From an uncultured bacterium (lineage in GTDB: Bacteria; Methylomirabilota; Methylomirabilia; Rokubacteriales; CSP1-6): a DNA stretch of 19,680 bases. The notes beneath the pieces were generated by a model, which saw nothing but the letters and a program-made list of their open reading frames with translations, was not told where the DNA came from and did no database searches. Of this stretch, positions 9,128 through 16,825 are shown one piece after another. Made by a program: the position numbers and the translations under genes. Positions within the stretch are counted from its first letter, which is position 1. Every line of letters starts with the position of its first letter. Location of the stretch: assembly GCA_946479205.1 (NCBI GenBank), contig CAMLFJ010000005.1, forward strand, positions 1-19,680, given 5' to 3'.

Positions 9128-9481
9128 ATGGCGAACGCCGGCGCGGCGGAGGGCGAGAGCGTCTTCGCGGAGCGGTTCCGAGGCCACGAGGGACCCTACC
9201 ACCTGTACGACACGGGAGATCGGCCCCTGATCCGCTCGGAAACCGGCGCCCACGTGCTCGGCGCCCTGCTCGAGGGTCGGACCCGTCTGGTCTTCCTGGA
9301 CGACCCGGGCGCGGCGGAGGGCTCGGTGTTGAAGATGACCTATCCGACCCGCGAATGGCTGACCAGATCTACCGAGCCGAAGCCATGCTCCTGCGAGGAC
9401 GTCCGATGCATGGGACGGCTGGTCATCACCCTGCACGACTCACACGCGGGCCCCCACTGGATGCTGACGTTCCGGGGTTAG
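9128..9481 (+). CDS. Unknown protein, 117 aa
   Basis: I do not recognise this protein. It is small, acidic to neutral and soluble, with no signal peptide. A PCSCEDVRCMG stretch (near residues 85-95) provides a CxCx4C cysteine cluster that could bind a metal, and the C-terminus is LVITLHDSHAGPHWMLTFRG. ATG at 9128 has no ribosome binding site, but a TAGAGT hexamer ends 6 bases before it, so the transcript may be leaderless. It is followed after 4 bases by the 150-aa gene, almost certainly in one operon. It sits opposite groES across box B, suggesting stress-linked expression. Coding reality is supported by the box, the tight pairing and the high-GC codon pattern. Confidence 0.65.
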   Translation: MANAGAAEGESVFAERFRGHEGPYHLYDTGDRPLIRSETGAHVLGALLEGRTRLVFLDDPGAAEGSVLKMTYPTREWLTRSTEPKPCSCEDVRCMGRLVITLHDSHAGPHWMLTFRG

Positions 9482-9485
9482 TGCT

Positions 9486-9938
9486 ATGACCCTGATGGGC
9501 ACGATGGCCGAGCTGGCCAGGTCCGGGTTCGTCGAGCACTTCGGGGTGAGGGGCGACGAGCTGCAATCGTTCGATAGCGGGAGGACGTTCGCGGCGGACC
9601 AGGTCGTGATCCGCGAGTACCATCGCTTCGAGGGCGTCTCGGATCCGGACGACATGGCGATCGTCTATGCGATCGAAGGCGAAGGTGGCGCTCGCGGGAC
9701 CCTGGTCGATGCCTTCGGGGCCTACTCGGACCCGACGGTGACCGTCTTCCTCGACCGGGTGGCGATTCGCGGGGCCGCCCGGTTCGAGGGAGGGCCCGGG
9801 GGATGCGCCTGGGTGTTCGACGAGCCCGGTACGGTCCGCGAGCCCTCGCGCTTCGGCAGCTACCACCATGGCTTTCAGGTGCCGGTCCCGTCCGACCCGT
9901 GGCACGACGAAGGCGGCGAGAGCGGCCCGGTCACGTAG
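9486..9938 (+). CDS. Small protein with a domain often mislabelled 'phosphoribosylpyrophosphate synthetase', 150 aa
   Basis: Residues about 7-82 match, from memory, a family of ~100-aa bacterial proteins annotated by error as PRPP synthetase. The shared blocks are YHRFEGVSDPDDMAIVYAIE and GARGTLVDAFGAYSDP. No PRPP-binding or ATP-binding motif is present, so a PRPP synthetase role is not supported. The C-terminal ~60 residues, from VTVFLDRVAIRG on, appear to be an extra segment outside the usual family length. ATG at 9486 is used; 9498 and 9504 are alternative starts, and none has a strong ribosome binding site. The gene follows the 117-aa unknown gene by 4 bases. Its last 8 bases overlap the end of ppk1 on the opposite strand. 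Confidence 0.75.
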   Translation: MTLMGTMAELARSGFVEHFGVRGDELQSFDSGRTFAADQVVIREYHRFEGVSDPDDMAIVYAIEGEGGARGTLVDAFGAYSDPTVTVFLDRVAIRGAARFEGGPGGCAWVFDEPGTVREPSRFGSYHHGFQVPVPSDPWHDEGGESGPVT

Positions 9939-12006
9939 TCGCGGCGCGGGGAGCGGCTGCTTCGTAGAGCCAATCCTGGGAGCGAAGGCCCGGCGGGCGG
10001 CCCCCTTCGGCCCGGACCGAGCGGCCGTCGGCGAGGATGCGGCGCGCCTTCACCGTATCGGCGAGCTGGATCTCGAGGATCTCGCGGATCTGCGCTTGCA
10101 GGCGGGGCTCCAGCACCGGGAAGGCGATCTCCACCCGCCGGTCCAGGTTGCGCGGCATCCAGTCCGCCGACGCCAGCAGGTACTCCGGTTCCCCCGCGTT
10201 CTCGAAGTGGAAGATGCGGGCGTGCTCGAGGTAGCGATCGACGATCGAGACCACCCGGATGTTCTCCGAGAGTCCCTCCACCTGCGGACGAAGACAGCAG
10301 ATGCCGCGGACGATCAGATCGATCCTCACCCCGGCGCGGCTGGCCGCGTAGAGCTCCTCGATCAGACGCCGGTCCACGAGGCCGTTCATCTTCGCGACGA
10401 TCCGTCCCGGGCGCCCGCTCCGGGCGTGTCGGGCTTCGCGCCGGATGCGCTCGACGAGCCCGTCGCGCAGGCCGCCGGGGGCGAGCAGCAGGTGGTGGAA
10501 TCCGCGCGGGCGCGTATAGCCGGTGAGCAGGTTGAAGAGCTGGGTGAGATCCTCGCCGAACGACTCCCGGCTCGTGAAGAGCCCGAGGTCACTGTAGATG
10601 CCCGCGGTCCGGACGTTGTAGTTGCCCGTCGCGAGGTGGCAGTAGCGTCGGATGCCGTCGTGCTCCTGGCGGACGACCAGGCACGCCTTGCAGTGGGTCT
10701 TGAAGCCGGGAAGGCCGTAGACGACGTGGGCCCCGACCGCTTCGAGCGCGCGGGCCCATCGGATGTTCGCCTCCTCGTCGAAGCGCGCCTGGAGCTCCAC
10801 CAGGACCGTGACCTCCTTGCCGTTCTCGACCGCGGTGTGCAGGGCGTGGGCGATCGGGGAGGCCGGACTCACCCGGTAGAGCGTCATCTTGATCGCGAGC
10901 ACCTTCGGATCGACGGACGCCTCGCGGACGAACCGGGTCACCGCGTCGAAGGCGTGGTAGGGGTGGTGCACGAGGATGTCCTGGGCGCGGAGCGCGGTCC
11001 AGATGTCCGGCGCGTTCGCGAACGCGGGGACCGGGTGCGGCGGCTGCGCGCGGTCCTTCAGGCGGGGCACGTCGAGGGCCGCGTAGAGCTGGAGGAGATC
11101 CGAGAAGGCGGCGAAGCCTTCGTCTTCGTAGAGGTCCGGGGGCTGCAGCTCCAGCTCGTCGAGCAGCGTGGCCAGGATGTCGCGCGGGAGGTCGCCGTCG
11201 TACTGCAGCCGCACCGCGGCTCCGAGGCGCCGCTCGCGCAGGCCCTCCTCGATGCTCGCGAGGAGGTCCTCGGGCCGGCCCGGGGGCTGGAGATCGGCGT
11301 CGCGGGTGATGCGGATGGCATGGCTCGAGAGCACGTCGTAGCCGGTATAGAGCGTGGGCAGATGCAGGCGGATCACGTCCTCGAGCAGCATGAAGGCGTG
11401 CCGCCCGTCCGGGTCGGGGAGCGCGATGAATCGAGGAAGCCTCTGCCCGGGAACGTGGATCACCGAGAGACTCGTGTGCGGGAGCATGGAGGGCGCGGCC
11501 GATCGGATCGAGGCGACCAGACAGAGAGACCGGTTCCCGAGGTACGGGAAGGGATGGGCCGGGTCCACCGCGAGCGGGGACAGGACGGGCAGTACCGTGC
11601 GTCGGAAGTACTCTTCGAGGAAACGCCCCTGTGCTTCGCTGATCTCCTTGGGGCCGAGCAGGAGGATGCCCTCGGCGGCCAGCAGTGGCTGGACGTCGTC
11701 GCGGAAGCAGCGATGCTGGACCTGCACCAGCTCGTGCACGCGCGCGGCCACCGCGGTCAGGGTCTGCGAGGGTGTGAGCCCGTCGGGGCTCGCGGTCTGG
11801 ATACCCGCCCGGATCTGCCGCTTCAGCATCGCCACGCGGACCATGAAGAACTCGTCCAGATTCGAGCTGAAGATGGCGAGGAACTTGACGCGCTCGAGCA
11901 GGGGCACGGTGGGATCGTGGGCCTCTTCGAGCACGCGCCGGTTGAACTCGAGCCAGGACAGCTCACGGTTCATGAACGCTTCGATCCGTAGTTCGGGGAC
12001 GGCCAT
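9931..12006 (-). CDS. ppk1: Polyphosphate kinase 1, 691 aa
   Basis: PPK1 reversibly polymerises the gamma-phosphate of ATP into polyphosphate at the inner membrane or cytosol. The N-terminal block NRELSWLEFNRRVLEEA, the NLDEFFMVRVA helix, and both phospholipase-D-like halves are present. The autophosphorylated histidine is visible in GFKTHCKACL (H438) and the second essential histidine in ARIFHFEN (H600), close to E. coli positions 435 and 592. Length is normal for the family. The frame is open to GTG at 12018, but I prefer ATG at 12006: there is no ribosome binding site for either, and a -10-like TAGCGT (12022 to 12017) would overlap the GTG and start transcription 4-5 bases before the ATG. 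Box C (12048-12059) lies upstream. I see no PhoB-like element or linked ppx gene. Confidence 0.96.
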   Translation of the reverse strand: MAVPELRIEAFMNRELSWLEFNRRVLEEAHDPTVPLLERVKFLAIFSSNLDEFFMVRVAMLKRQIRAGIQTASPDGLTPSQTLTAVAARVHELVQVQHRCFRDDVQPLLAAEGILLLGPKEISEAQGRFLEEYFRRTVLPVLSPLAVDPAHPFPYLGNRSLCLVASIRSAAPSMLPHTSLSVIHVPGQRLPRFIALPDPDGRHAFMLLEDVIRLHLPTLYTGYDVLSSHAIRITRDADLQPPGRPEDLLASIEEGLRERRLGAAVRLQYDGDLPRDILATLLDELELQPPDLYEDEGFAAFSDLLQLYAALDVPRLKDRAQPPHPVPAFANAPDIWTALRAQDILVHHPYHAFDAVTRFVREASVDPKVLAIKMTLYRVSPASPIAHALHTAVENGKEVTVLVELQARFDEEANIRWARALEAVGAHVVYGLPGFKTHCKACLVVRQEHDGIRRYCHLATGNYNVRTAGIYSDLGLFTSRESFGEDLTQLFNLLTGYTRPRGFHHLLLAPGGLRDGLVERIRREARHARSGRPGRIVAKMNGLVDRRLIEELYAASRAGVRIDLIVRGICCLRPQVEGLSENIRVVSIVDRYLEHARIFHFENAGEPEYLLASADWMPRNLDRRVEIAFPVLEPRLQAQIREILEIQLADTVKARRILADGRSVRAEGGRPPGLRSQDWLYEAAAPRAATT

Positions 12007-12040
12007 GGATACGAGCACGCTACCAGCGCCGCCGAGGGCT

Positions 12041-12059
12041 CCCCAGTGGACCTTGGTCG
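12041..12059 (-). promoter_or_regulatory. GGACC-WW-GGTCC box C, between ppk1 and the histidine kinase gene
   Basis: GGACC-TT-GGTCG (12048-12059), one arm mismatch. On the minus strand it reads GACCAAGGTCCACT, 14 bases identical to box D, pointing to ppk1. A TAGCGT hexamer toward ppk1 starts at 12022, 31.5 bases from the centre. Toward the kinase the box lies just upstream of a separate -35/-10 pair. Confidence 0.6.
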
Positions 12060-12068
12060 TATGCGAGA

Positions 12069-12097
12069 TTGCCTGCGCGTCGGGGGAGGACTATAGT
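12069..12097 (+). promoter_or_regulatory. Sigma-70-like promoter of the histidine kinase operon, probably leaderless
   Basis: TTGCCT (12069-12074), 17 bases, TATAGT (12092-12097). The kinase ATG at 12106 starts 8 bases after the -10, so the transcript probably begins at or next to the start codon. A GGGGGAGGA at 12081-12089 is 16 bases from the ATG and too far to serve as its ribosome binding site. Box C is centred about 51 bases upstream of the predicted start. Confidence 0.55.
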
Positions 12098-12105
12098 GAC
12101 CCTGG

Positions 12106-13584
12106 ATGTCGAGTTCGCTGCCCTTGTGGCGTCGCGCCGGCCTGGCCCTCCTCGCTCTGCTCTGGGTTGTGCCTTCCCCTCCCGCCCGCGCCGCCGCTCA
12201 CGAGCTGGGCCGCCCCGGTGACTGGGGTGTCTGGCCGGCCGTCGTCGGGGCCGCCCTCGTCGTCGCCCTGGCGCTCCTGGCCATCCGGCTCGCGCGGGAG
12301 CGGGCGGGCCGGAGACGCGCGGAGCTGTCGCTCGGCGAGCGACTTCGCTTCGAGACCTTGCTCTCGGAGCAGGTGGCCACGTTCAGCCGGGTGTCGGGGG
12401 CCGACGTCGATCGGGCCATCCAGCGGGCGCTCCGGCGGATCGCCGATTTTCTCTCGGTGGACTGGGGCAACCTGACGGAGTACTCGGACGACAGCCAGAC
12501 CGCCCGGGTCACCCACTGGTGGGTGGCCGAGGGAGTGGGGGCACAGCCGTCGGCGATCGGGTTCGAGGAGATCCCGTGGGTCGTGACCCGCTTGCGGCGG
12601 GGCGAGCTGGTCCGGTTCTCGACGACCGACGAGCTGCCGGCCGGCGAGGCGGCGGCGGACCGGCAAACGTACCGTCGGCTGGGCATCAAGTCGCAGGTCG
12701 CGGTGCCCCTGACCGTGGAGGGAGAGGTGGTCGGCGCCCTCGCGTTCAGCACCGTCGGGACCGAGCGCGTGTGGCGCGACGAGTTCGTCCAGCGGCTGCA
12801 TCTCCTCGGGGACGTGTTCGCCAATACGCTCTCGCGCCGCCGGTCCGAGATGGAGGGGCAGCGACTGCTGCAGGATCTCGCCCACGTCGGGCGCGTCTCG
12901 ACGATGGGAGAGCTGACCGCGTCACTGGCGCACGAGCTGAATCAGCCCCTGACCGCGATCCTGAGCAACGCGCAGGCTGCCCAGCGGATCCTCCACGCGG
13001 GCGGCGCGGACCTCGCGGAGATTCGCGAGATCCTGAGCGACATCGTCGAGGACGACAAGCGCGCCGGCGACGTGATCCAGCGGCTGCGCGGCTTCCTCAA
13101 GAAAGGCCAGCTCGAGTTCTCGACCCTCGACGTCGGCGAGCTGGTGAGTCAGGTGGCGCGGCTCGTGAGCAGCGACGCGATCATTCGTAACGTGGTCGTC
13201 CGGCTCGACCTGGCCATCGGGCTGCCTCCGATCGGGGGCGACCGGGTGCAGCTCCAGCAGGTGGTGCTGAACCTGCTCATGAACGGATTGGACGCGATGC
13301 GGGAATGTGACGCGGGCGAGCGGACCCTCGTGCTGCGGACATTCATGGCCAGTCCGGCCCGCGTCGTGGTGGCGGTGACGGATTCGGGAGTAGGCATCAA
13401 GGAGGCCAACCTGGAGCAGGTGTTTCACGCGTTCTACACCACGAAGCCCGACGGATTGGGGATGGGCCTGGCGATCGCCCGGTCCATCGTGGAGGCGCAC
13501 GGAGGCCAGCTCGACGCGCGGAGCAACCCCGAAGGGGGCGCCACCTTCTCCTTCACGCTGCCCACCATCAAGGGAGCGGCGTGA
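12106..13584 (+). CDS. Membrane histidine kinase with GAF sensor domain, 492 aa
   Basis: Order of parts: N-terminal signal anchor or signal peptide (about residues 10-30, ending PPARAAA), a second membrane segment (about 43-60), a short charged coiled coil, a GAF domain (about 85-245), a HisKA dimerisation helix with phospho-acceptor H276 in AHELNQPLTAI, and an ATPase domain with the N box LNLLMNGLDAM, G1 DSGVGI (D426) and G2 GLGMGLAIA. The ELNQPLTAI H-box is characteristic of FixL-type kinases. The GAF domain shows no obvious haem or cysteine ligand, so the signal is unknown. The stop overlaps the start of the FixJ-type regulator (GTGA), so kinase and regulator are translationally coupled and almost surely cognate. 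The promoter lies close to box C. Confidence 0.93.
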   Translation: MSSSLPLWRRAGLALLALLWVVPSPPARAAAHELGRPGDWGVWPAVVGAALVVALALLAIRLARERAGRRRAELSLGERLRFETLLSEQVATFSRVSGADVDRAIQRALRRIADFLSVDWGNLTEYSDDSQTARVTHWWVAEGVGAQPSAIGFEEIPWVVTRLRRGELVRFSTTDELPAGEAAADRQTYRRLGIKSQVAVPLTVEGEVVGALAFSTVGTERVWRDEFVQRLHLLGDVFANTLSRRRSEMEGQRLLQDLAHVGRVSTMGELTASLAHELNQPLTAILSNAQAAQRILHAGGADLAEIREILSDIVEDDKRAGDVIQRLRGFLKKGQLEFSTLDVGELVSQVARLVSSDAIIRNVVVRLDLAIGLPPIGGDRVQLQQVVLNLLMNGLDAMRECDAGERTLVLRTFMASPARVVVAVTDSGVGIKEANLEQVFHAFYTTKPDGLGMGLAIARSIVEAHGGQLDARSNPEGGATFSFTLPTIKGAA

Positions 13585-14210
13585 CCACCATGGCGGCGCC
13601 GCTGGTGTTCCTCGTCGACGATGACGCGTCCGTCCGCAAGAGCCTGGCCCGGCTCGTCAAGACCGCCGGGTACGAGGCCGAGCTCTTCGCGTCGGTGCGC
13701 GACTTCCTGGCTCGCGCCCCCTACGACGGTCCCTGCTGTCTGGTGCTGGACGTGCGCATGCCCGGCCTGACCGGGCTCGACCTGCAAGAAGCGCTCCGCG
13801 TTGCGGGGCAACGCCTGTCGATCGTGTTCATCACCGGCCATCGCGACGTCCCGGTGAGCGTCAAGGCCATGAAGGCGGGCGCCGTCGACTTTCTGACGAA
13901 GCCGGTGGATGCGGAAACGCTCCTGGAGGCCATCCGGCAAGCGGTGGCCCGGACCCTCACGGACCGGCGGCGGCAGGCCCGGGTGACGGAGATCCGGGGT
14001 CGCATCGCGACCTTGACCCCCAGGGAGGCGGCGGTCTTCGCGCTGGTGGTGACCGGGATGTTGAACAAGCAGATCGGGTCCCAGCTCGGCATCGCCGAGA
14101 AGACGGTCAAGGTGCATCGAGCTCGCGTCATGGAGAAGATGCAGGCGGGCTCCCTCGCGGAGCTGGTCCGCCTGGCCGACGAGGGGAGTGTGATCGCGGC
14201 CGGGTCGTGA
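13581..14210 (+). CDS. FixJ/NarL-type response regulator, 209 aa
   Basis: An N-terminal receiver domain with acidic pocket VDDD (residues 12-15), phospho-acceptor D57 in LVLDVRMPG, T in FITGH (about 85) and K in LTKPVD (about 107). It is joined to a LuxR-type helix-turn-helix: LTPREAAVFALVVTGMLNKQ and IAEKTVKVHRARVMEKM (about 145-195). The GTG at 13581 overlaps the kinase stop; ATG at 13590 would shorten it by three residues. This is the FixJ/StyR/TodT architecture: a transcription activator phosphorylated by the partner kinase. Such regulators bind palindromes with an ACC-NN-GGT core (the StyR box is ATAAACCATGGTTTAT, from memory). The GGACC-WW-GGTCC boxes around this gene have that core, so it is the prime candidate to bind them. 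Confidence 0.94.
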   Translation: MTTMAAPLVFLVDDDASVRKSLARLVKTAGYEAELFASVRDFLARAPYDGPCCLVLDVRMPGLTGLDLQEALRVAGQRLSIVFITGHRDVPVSVKAMKAGAVDFLTKPVDAETLLEAIRQAVARTLTDRRRQARVTEIRGRIATLTPREAAVFALVVTGMLNKQIGSQLGIAEKTVKVHRARVMEKMQAGSLAELVRLADEGSVIAAGS

Positions 14211-14226
14211 CCGGGCTCCGGGAATT

Positions 14227-14245
14227 GGACCAAGGTCCACTACCG
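14227..14245 (+). promoter_or_regulatory. GGACC-WW-GGTCC box D, upstream of the stand-alone receiver gene
   Basis: A perfect inverted repeat, GGACC-AA-GGTCC (14227-14238), followed by ACTACCG. A -10-like TAGGAT starts at 14263, 30.5 bases from the centre, and would start transcription about 9 bases before the receiver ATG at 14284. The box lies 16 bases after the stop of the FixJ-type regulator gene, giving the receiver its own regulated promoter. Confidence 0.6.
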
Positions 14246-14283
14246 TCCCCCTCGCGGTCCTGTAGGATTTCCTTCGAGATGTC

Positions 14284-14670
14284 ATGGACAGGCCCAGCCC
14301 GTTGATCTCCATCGTGGACGACGATCCCTCGGTACGCCGAGCGCTCAATCGGTTGGTCGGATCCGCGGGCTACCTCGTGGAGACGTTCGCGTCGGCGGGA
14401 GACTTCCTCGGCTCGACCCCATCGACCCGCACCGCGTGCCTGGTCCTGGACATCTACATGGAGGAGATGACCGGATTCGAGCTCCAGGATCAGCTGGAGG
14501 CCGATCGGCTCGCCATCCCGATCATCTTCATGACGGCCCACGATGATCCCGCGACCCGTGAACGCATCAGGCGGTCCGGTGCCGCCGGGTACCTGGGGAA
14601 GCCATTCGACGGCCAGGCCCTGCTCGATGCCATCCTCCGGGTGGCCGGTCCGGGGGTCGAGCTCGCCTGA
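14284..14670 (+). CDS. Stand-alone receiver-domain protein (FixJ-type receiver), 128 aa
   Basis: A single receiver domain without output: acidic pocket VDDD (residues 11-14), phospho-acceptor D56 in LVLDIYMEEMTG, T in FMTAH and K in GYLGKPF. The sequence is close to the receiver of the preceding FixJ-type regulator (same SAGYLVETFASAGDFL region), so it probably arose from that regulator by duplication and loss of the DNA-binding domain, or is recruited by the same kinase. A likely role is a phosphate sink or competitor for the kinase, giving negative feedback because box D would place it under control of the regulator. It could instead act on a protein target. A weak CGAG lies 5 bases before the ATG. 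Confidence 0.88.
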   Translation: MDRPSPLISIVDDDPSVRRALNRLVGSAGYLVETFASAGDFLGSTPSTRTACLVLDIYMEEMTGFELQDQLEADRLAIPIIFMTAHDDPATRERIRRSGAAGYLGKPFDGQALLDAILRVAGPGVELA

Positions 14671-14767
14671 GCATCTCGCGCGCGGGCCCACCGGGATGAG
14701 ATTCCCTCTCACGCCGGTGGCGGCATGTTCCCGCGAACCTCCGGGGCTGCCGCGGTAAGCTCTCCCG

Positions 14768-15538
14768 GTGAACCCTCGACTCGACGCCATGGTGGAAGCG
14801 GCCCGCGCCGGCGGGTCGATCGCGCTCGAGCATTACCGGCGGCAGGGCTTCGCGGTCTCGCTCAAGGCGGACCGCTCGCCGGTGACCGAGGCCGATCGCG
14901 CGGCCGAGCGCGCGATCCTCGACGTGCTGCGCGCCCGCTGCCCCGATCACGGGGCGCTCGGCGAGGAGCTCGGTGAATCGGGCCCGCGCGCGCGGCGCTT
15001 CATCGTGGACCCCATCGACGGCACCCGGAACTTCGTACGGCGCATTCCCACCTGGGCGGTGCTGATCGGGCTCGAGGAAGACGGCCAGGTGCTCGCGGGC
15101 GTCGTCTACCAGCCGGTCACCGGCACGCTCCACACCGCGTGGCGGGGGCAGGGCGCCTACCGCGACGGCGCGCGCATCCGCGTGTCGCCGGTGGACGCGC
15201 TCGAGCGCGCGCTGGTCGTGCACTCGTCGGTCAACTTCCTCCGGCGCAGCGCGTACTGGGACGGGTTCCTGCGCCTGGCCGATCGCACGCAGGTCCAGCG
15301 CGGCTTCGGTGACTTCTCGGCCTACCTCTGGGTCGCCGAGGGGCAGGGGGAGATCGCGCTCTCCACGACCGTGAAGGCGTGGGACGTGGCTGCGCTCAAG
15401 GTCCTCGTCGAGGAGGCGGGGGGCCGGCTCACGGATCTGGACGGCCGCTCCGGCATCTACGGCAGCACCGTCTTCGCCAGCAATGGCCTGCTGCACGACG
15501 CGGCGCTCGCCGCGATGGGAGAGGAGGAGCGCGCGTGA
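14768..15538 (+). CDS. Inositol-monophosphatase-family phosphatase (HisN-like histidinol-phosphatase possible), 256 aa
   Basis: A Mg-dependent, Li-sensitive-type phosphatase fold. The metal-binding motifs are complete: the GEELGES glutamate (about residues 59-65), DPIDGTRNF (about 81-89) and KAWDVAALKVLVEEAGG (about 203-219). The RGFGDFSAYLWVAEGQ block before the second motif resembles HisN-type histidinol-phosphatases as well as inositol-1-phosphatases, so the substrate is left open; no other his gene is in the window. GTG at 14768 is used because the frame MNPRLDAMVEAARAGG reaches the normal family N-terminus; ATG at 14789 is an alternative, and neither has a clear ribosome binding site. 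The stop overlaps the start of the SDR gene (GTGA). Confidence 0.85.
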   Translation: MNPRLDAMVEAARAGGSIALEHYRRQGFAVSLKADRSPVTEADRAAERAILDVLRARCPDHGALGEELGESGPRARRFIVDPIDGTRNFVRRIPTWAVLIGLEEDGQVLAGVVYQPVTGTLHTAWRGQGAYRDGARIRVSPVDALERALVVHSSVNFLRRSAYWDGFLRLADRTQVQRGFGDFSAYLWVAEGQGEIALSTTVKAWDVAALKVLVEEAGGRLTDLDGRSGIYGSTVFASNGLLHDAALAAMGEEERA

Positions 15539-16377
15539 AGGCATTCAAGGATCGGGTCGCGGTGGTGACCGGCGCGGCGAGCGGCATTGGACTCGCGCTG
15601 GCCGAGCGCTTCGCGGCCGAGGGCGCGAAGGTGGTCATGGCCGACATCGAGGCGCCGGCCCTCGGGACCGCGGCCGAGGGATTGCGGCGGAGGGGCGCGA
15701 CGGTGCTGCCACTGCGGGTGGACGTCTCGCGCCCCGAAGATCTGGAGCGGCTCGCCCGGGAGACCTACGACGCCTTCGGCGCGGCCCACGTGCTCTGCAA
15801 CAATGCGGGCGTCGCGGTGCTGGGGGCAGTCCACGAGCATACGCTGGCCGACTGGCAATGGGTCATCAACGTGAACCTGTGGGGGGTGATTCACGGGGTG
15901 CGCGCGTTCCTGCCGCGCATGCTGGGCGGCGGTGACGAGGGGCACATCGTCAACACCGCGTCCATGGCCGGGCTCACCACCGCGCCGTTCATGTCGGTCT
16001 ACGACGTCACCAAGCACGGCGTGGTCGCGCTCTCGGAGTCCATGTACAAGGAGCTCCAGCTGACCGGAGGGCCGATCGGGGTCTCCGTGGTCTGCCCCGG
16101 GCTCATCGACACCAACATCATGCGATCGTCGCGCAACCGGCCCGAAGATCTCGCCGAGGCGGGCAAGGCCGGGCCGATGGCCGAGGCCTTCGGGCAGGCG
16201 CTGGCGGACCGGCTCGCGGGCGGGTATCCGCCCTCCGAGGTGGCCGAGCAGGTGCTCGCGGGAATCCGCGAGGGCCGCTTCTACATCGTGCCCGCCCAGC
16301 CGGACGTGAAGGGCGCGATCGGCGTCCGCGCGCAGGATCTGATCGAGCTCAGGAACCCCACGGTGCGGCGGCCGTAG
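15535..16377 (+). CDS. Short-chain dehydrogenase/reductase, 280 aa
   Basis: A classical SDR oxidoreductase: the nucleotide-binding TGAASGIG (residues 12-19), NNAG (about 89-92), the catalytic serine in NTASMAG, and YDVTK as the YxxxK pair. An aspartate in the VVMADIE strand suggests NAD(H) preference. Its substrate is unknown. I place the start at GTG 15535, overlapping the phosphatase stop, with GAGGAGGAG 6-14 bases upstream; the open frame continues further up but only inside the phosphatase gene. The C-terminal part (PPSEVAEQVLAGIREGRFYIVP) matches the long SDR members common in soil bacteria. It probably forms a transcription unit with the phosphatase before it and the VOC protein 4 bases after. 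Confidence 0.93.
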   Translation: MKAFKDRVAVVTGAASGIGLALAERFAAEGAKVVMADIEAPALGTAAEGLRRRGATVLPLRVDVSRPEDLERLARETYDAFGAAHVLCNNAGVAVLGAVHEHTLADWQWVINVNLWGVIHGVRAFLPRMLGGGDEGHIVNTASMAGLTTAPFMSVYDVTKHGVVALSESMYKELQLTGGPIGVSVVCPGLIDTNIMRSSRNRPEDLAEAGKAGPMAEAFGQALADRLAGGYPPSEVAEQVLAGIREGRFYIVPAQPDVKGAIGVRAQDLIELRNPTVRRP

Positions 16378-16381
16378 CGCC

Positions 16382-16780
16382 ATGATCGCCCACCTCGACC
16401 ACGTGGTCATCGTGGTGCGCGACTTCGAGATCGCGCTGGCCTTCTACACCGGACCGCTCGGCTGCGAGCCACTGGGCGTGGACGACTGGCGAGCGGGCCG
16501 GCGCCGCTTTCCCTCGCTGCGCGCGGGACGCACCATGATCAACGTCCACCTGGCGGGGCATCCGGTCGGGCTGGACGCGGTCAACATGCAGGTCGGGTCG
16601 GAGGACCTCTGCTTCGAGTGGAGCGGCCCGATCGAGGGGGCCATCGCGCGCCTCCGTGCCCACGGCGTGCCGATCGAGGTGGGGCCGGTCAAGCGCTTCG
16701 GGGCCCGGGGCCGCGAGGGCACATCGGTCTACTTCCGAGATCCCGACGGCAACCTGCTGGAGCTGATGAGCTACGACTGA
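16382..16780 (+). CDS. VOC-fold (glyoxalase/dioxygenase superfamily) protein, 132 aa
   Basis: Two beta-alpha-beta-beta-beta modules of the vicinal oxygen chelate fold. Likely metal ligands are the histidine in LDHVVIVV (H7), one in INVHLAGH (near residue 57) and the glutamate in GNLLELMSY (near 128), the usual His/His/Glu set. FRDPDGNLLEL is the family's C-terminal signature. Members act as glyoxalases, ring-cleavage dioxygenases or resistance enzymes; this one is too small and general to assign. It starts 4 bases after the SDR stop, without a clear ribosome binding site, so it probably relies on translation of the SDR gene. Confidence 0.9.
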   Translation: MIAHLDHVVIVVRDFEIALAFYTGPLGCEPLGVDDWRAGRRRFPSLRAGRTMINVHLAGHPVGLDAVNMQVGSEDLCFEWSGPIEGAIARLRAHGVPIEVGPVKRFGARGREGTSVYFRDPDGNLLELMSYD

Positions 16781-16825
16781 TCACCCGCCCCCTCCTCAGC
16801 GCTGGACCTCGGCTCGGCCGCCCGC

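Noticed and set aside
9868..11991. 707-aa plus-strand frame opposite ppk1
   Set aside because: Complement of a full, motif-complete polyphosphate kinase; no motifs of its own.
12007..12018. GTG at 12018 as the ppk1 start
   Set aside because: It would overlap the predicted -10 and adds four unconserved residues; ATG at 12006 fits better, though neither has a ribosome binding site.
14671..14767. Terminator or small gene between the receiver and the phosphatase gene
   Set aside because: No stable hairpin with a T-run, no box and no convincing reading frame was found.
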